Shown in pieces: positions 63,522 through 64,000 of a stretch of DNA of 64,000 bases. Position 1 is the stretch's first letter. The number at the start of each line of letters is the position of its first letter. The stretch lies in assembly GCF_039523335.1 (NCBI RefSeq), contig NZ_BAAAFC010000001.1:2480001-2544000 (forward strand). The letters are read 5' to 3'. Origin of the DNA: Marinobacter szutsaonensis (lineage in GTDB: Bacteria; Pseudomonadota; Gammaproteobacteria; Pseudomonadales; Oleiphilaceae). The position numbers and the translations under genes were made by a program. The notes beneath the pieces are model-generated. The model did no database searches, was not told the DNA's origin, and saw only the letters and a program-made list of their open reading frames with translations.

Positions 63522-64000
63522 ATGAGCAATCCCGTCGTCCAGCATTTCTTCGACGAACCTACCAATACCTTCAGCTACGTGGTCCGTGATCCGGACAGCC
63601 AGTCCTGCGCCATTCTGGACTCCGTTCTGGATCTCGATTATGCCGCCGGCCGCACGGATGTCCGTTCCGCGGACGAGATCATCCGCTATGTCCAGGACAA
63701 CGACCTGACGGTGGAGTGGATCCTGGAGACCCACGTGCATGCCGATCACCTGTCCGCCGCGCCTTACCTGCACGAGAAACTCGGCGGCAAGACCGGCATC
63801 GGCGAGAAGATCGTCGATGTCCAGGAGATCTTCGGTAAGGCCTTCAATGCCGGTACCGAATTTGCCCGTGACGGCAGCCAGTTCGATCAGCTGTTCCGTG
63901 AGGGCGACACCCTACGCATCGGCAACCTGGAAGGCCGGGTTCTGCACACTCCCGGTCACACGCCGGCCTGCCTGACCTACGTGATCGGCGATGCTGCTTT
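63522..64000 (+). CDS. Metallo-beta-lactamase-fold protein, persulfide-dioxygenase-like (partial)
   Basis: The first 159 codons are present; the gene runs off the right edge. It reads MSNPVVQHFFDEPTNTFSY, then CAILDSVLDLDYAAGRTDVRSADEII, the metal motif ETHVHADHLSAAPYL (HxHxDH) and HTPGHTPACLTYVIGD. This order and the TNTFSYVV start match ETHE1/Blh-type persulfide dioxygenases and related hydrolases, which oxidise glutathione persulfide with iron. The ATG at 63522 follows GAGGTGAG. The missing C-terminus prevents a firm call. Confidence 0.82.
   Translation, partial: MSNPVVQHFFDEPTNTFSYVVRDPDSQSCAILDSVLDLDYAAGRTDVRSADEIIRYVQDNDLTVEWILETHVHADHLSAAPYLHEKLGGKTGIGEKIVDVQEIFGKAFNAGTEFARDGSQFDQLFREGDTLRIGNLEGRVLHTPGHTPACLTYVIGDAA

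Overview
The window looks like chromosomal DNA of a marine, Marinobacter-like gammaproteobacterium. This rests on a GC-rich composition, a two-subunit pyruvate carboxylase, a DcaP-type porin, the DUF1302/DUF1329 envelope pair, abundant beta-oxidation genes and a B12-riboswitch-controlled btuBFCD operon. The genus is an inference. No rRNA, tRNA, prophage, insertion sequence, CRISPR array or replication origin was seen.

Layout. 1-3.5 kb: start of an acyl-CoA dehydrogenase (minus strand), a DcaP-like porin, and a CBS protein flanked by two small exported proteins with the same C-terminal tail. 3.5-6.7 kb: pycA-pycB. 6.8-9.9 kb (minus): ECF sigma factor, zinc-finger anti-sigma, acidic exported protein, TPR/beta-barrel protein. 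10.1-16.5 kb: large surface lipase lipoprotein, DUF1302 and DUF1329. 16.6-21.7 kb: Cys-rich small protein, glutaryl-CoA dehydrogenase, membrane protein, ghrA and an IclR regulator. 21.9-31.8 kb: a catabolic block (FadB-type enzyme, thiolase, DmdC-like acyl-CoA dehydrogenase, Zn alcohol dehydrogenase, aldehyde dehydrogenase, TetR regulator, nitronate monooxygenase-like protein). It is punctuated by three clusters of three 30-bp palindromes. 31.9-35.7 kb: Met-rich exported protein, two-component system and exported MsrAB, probably an envelope methionine-oxidation defence. 35.7-38.3 kb: exonuclease and DUF294/CBS/cNMP protein. 38.4-43.9 kb (minus): a lipoprotein operon with two apparent lesions, a frameshift at a seven-G tract and an in-frame TAG. 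44.1-49 kb: cobalamin riboswitch and btuB-btuF-btuC-btuD. 49.1-50.5 kb: SYLF protein and 3-methyladenine glycosylase. 50.5-58.9 kb (minus): GtrA, two GT2 and two ArnT-like GT39 enzymes, a VTT membrane protein and a PmrAB-like two-component system. 59.1-63.4 kb: thermostable-hemolysin-family protein, an AMP-ligase fused to a heme-oxygenase-like diiron domain, an SDR and a TPR protein. The window ends inside a metallo-beta-lactamase-fold gene.

How parts may work together. The alcohol and aldehyde dehydrogenases plus the beta-oxidation enzymes could take an alcohol through its acid to acetyl-CoA, and the surface lipase and DUF1302/1329 pair could supply lipid substrates. PmrA-type boxes (TTAA direct repeats, 11-bp period) sit between the GtrA operon and the hemolysin/ligase operon, and also upstream of the second glycosyltransferase set. 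This suggests one regulon for envelope glycosylation and the uncharacterised biosynthetic operon. The most promising little-described systems are that hemolysin/ligase-diiron/SDR operon, the Met-rich protein/TCS/MsrAB module, and the nine palindromes.
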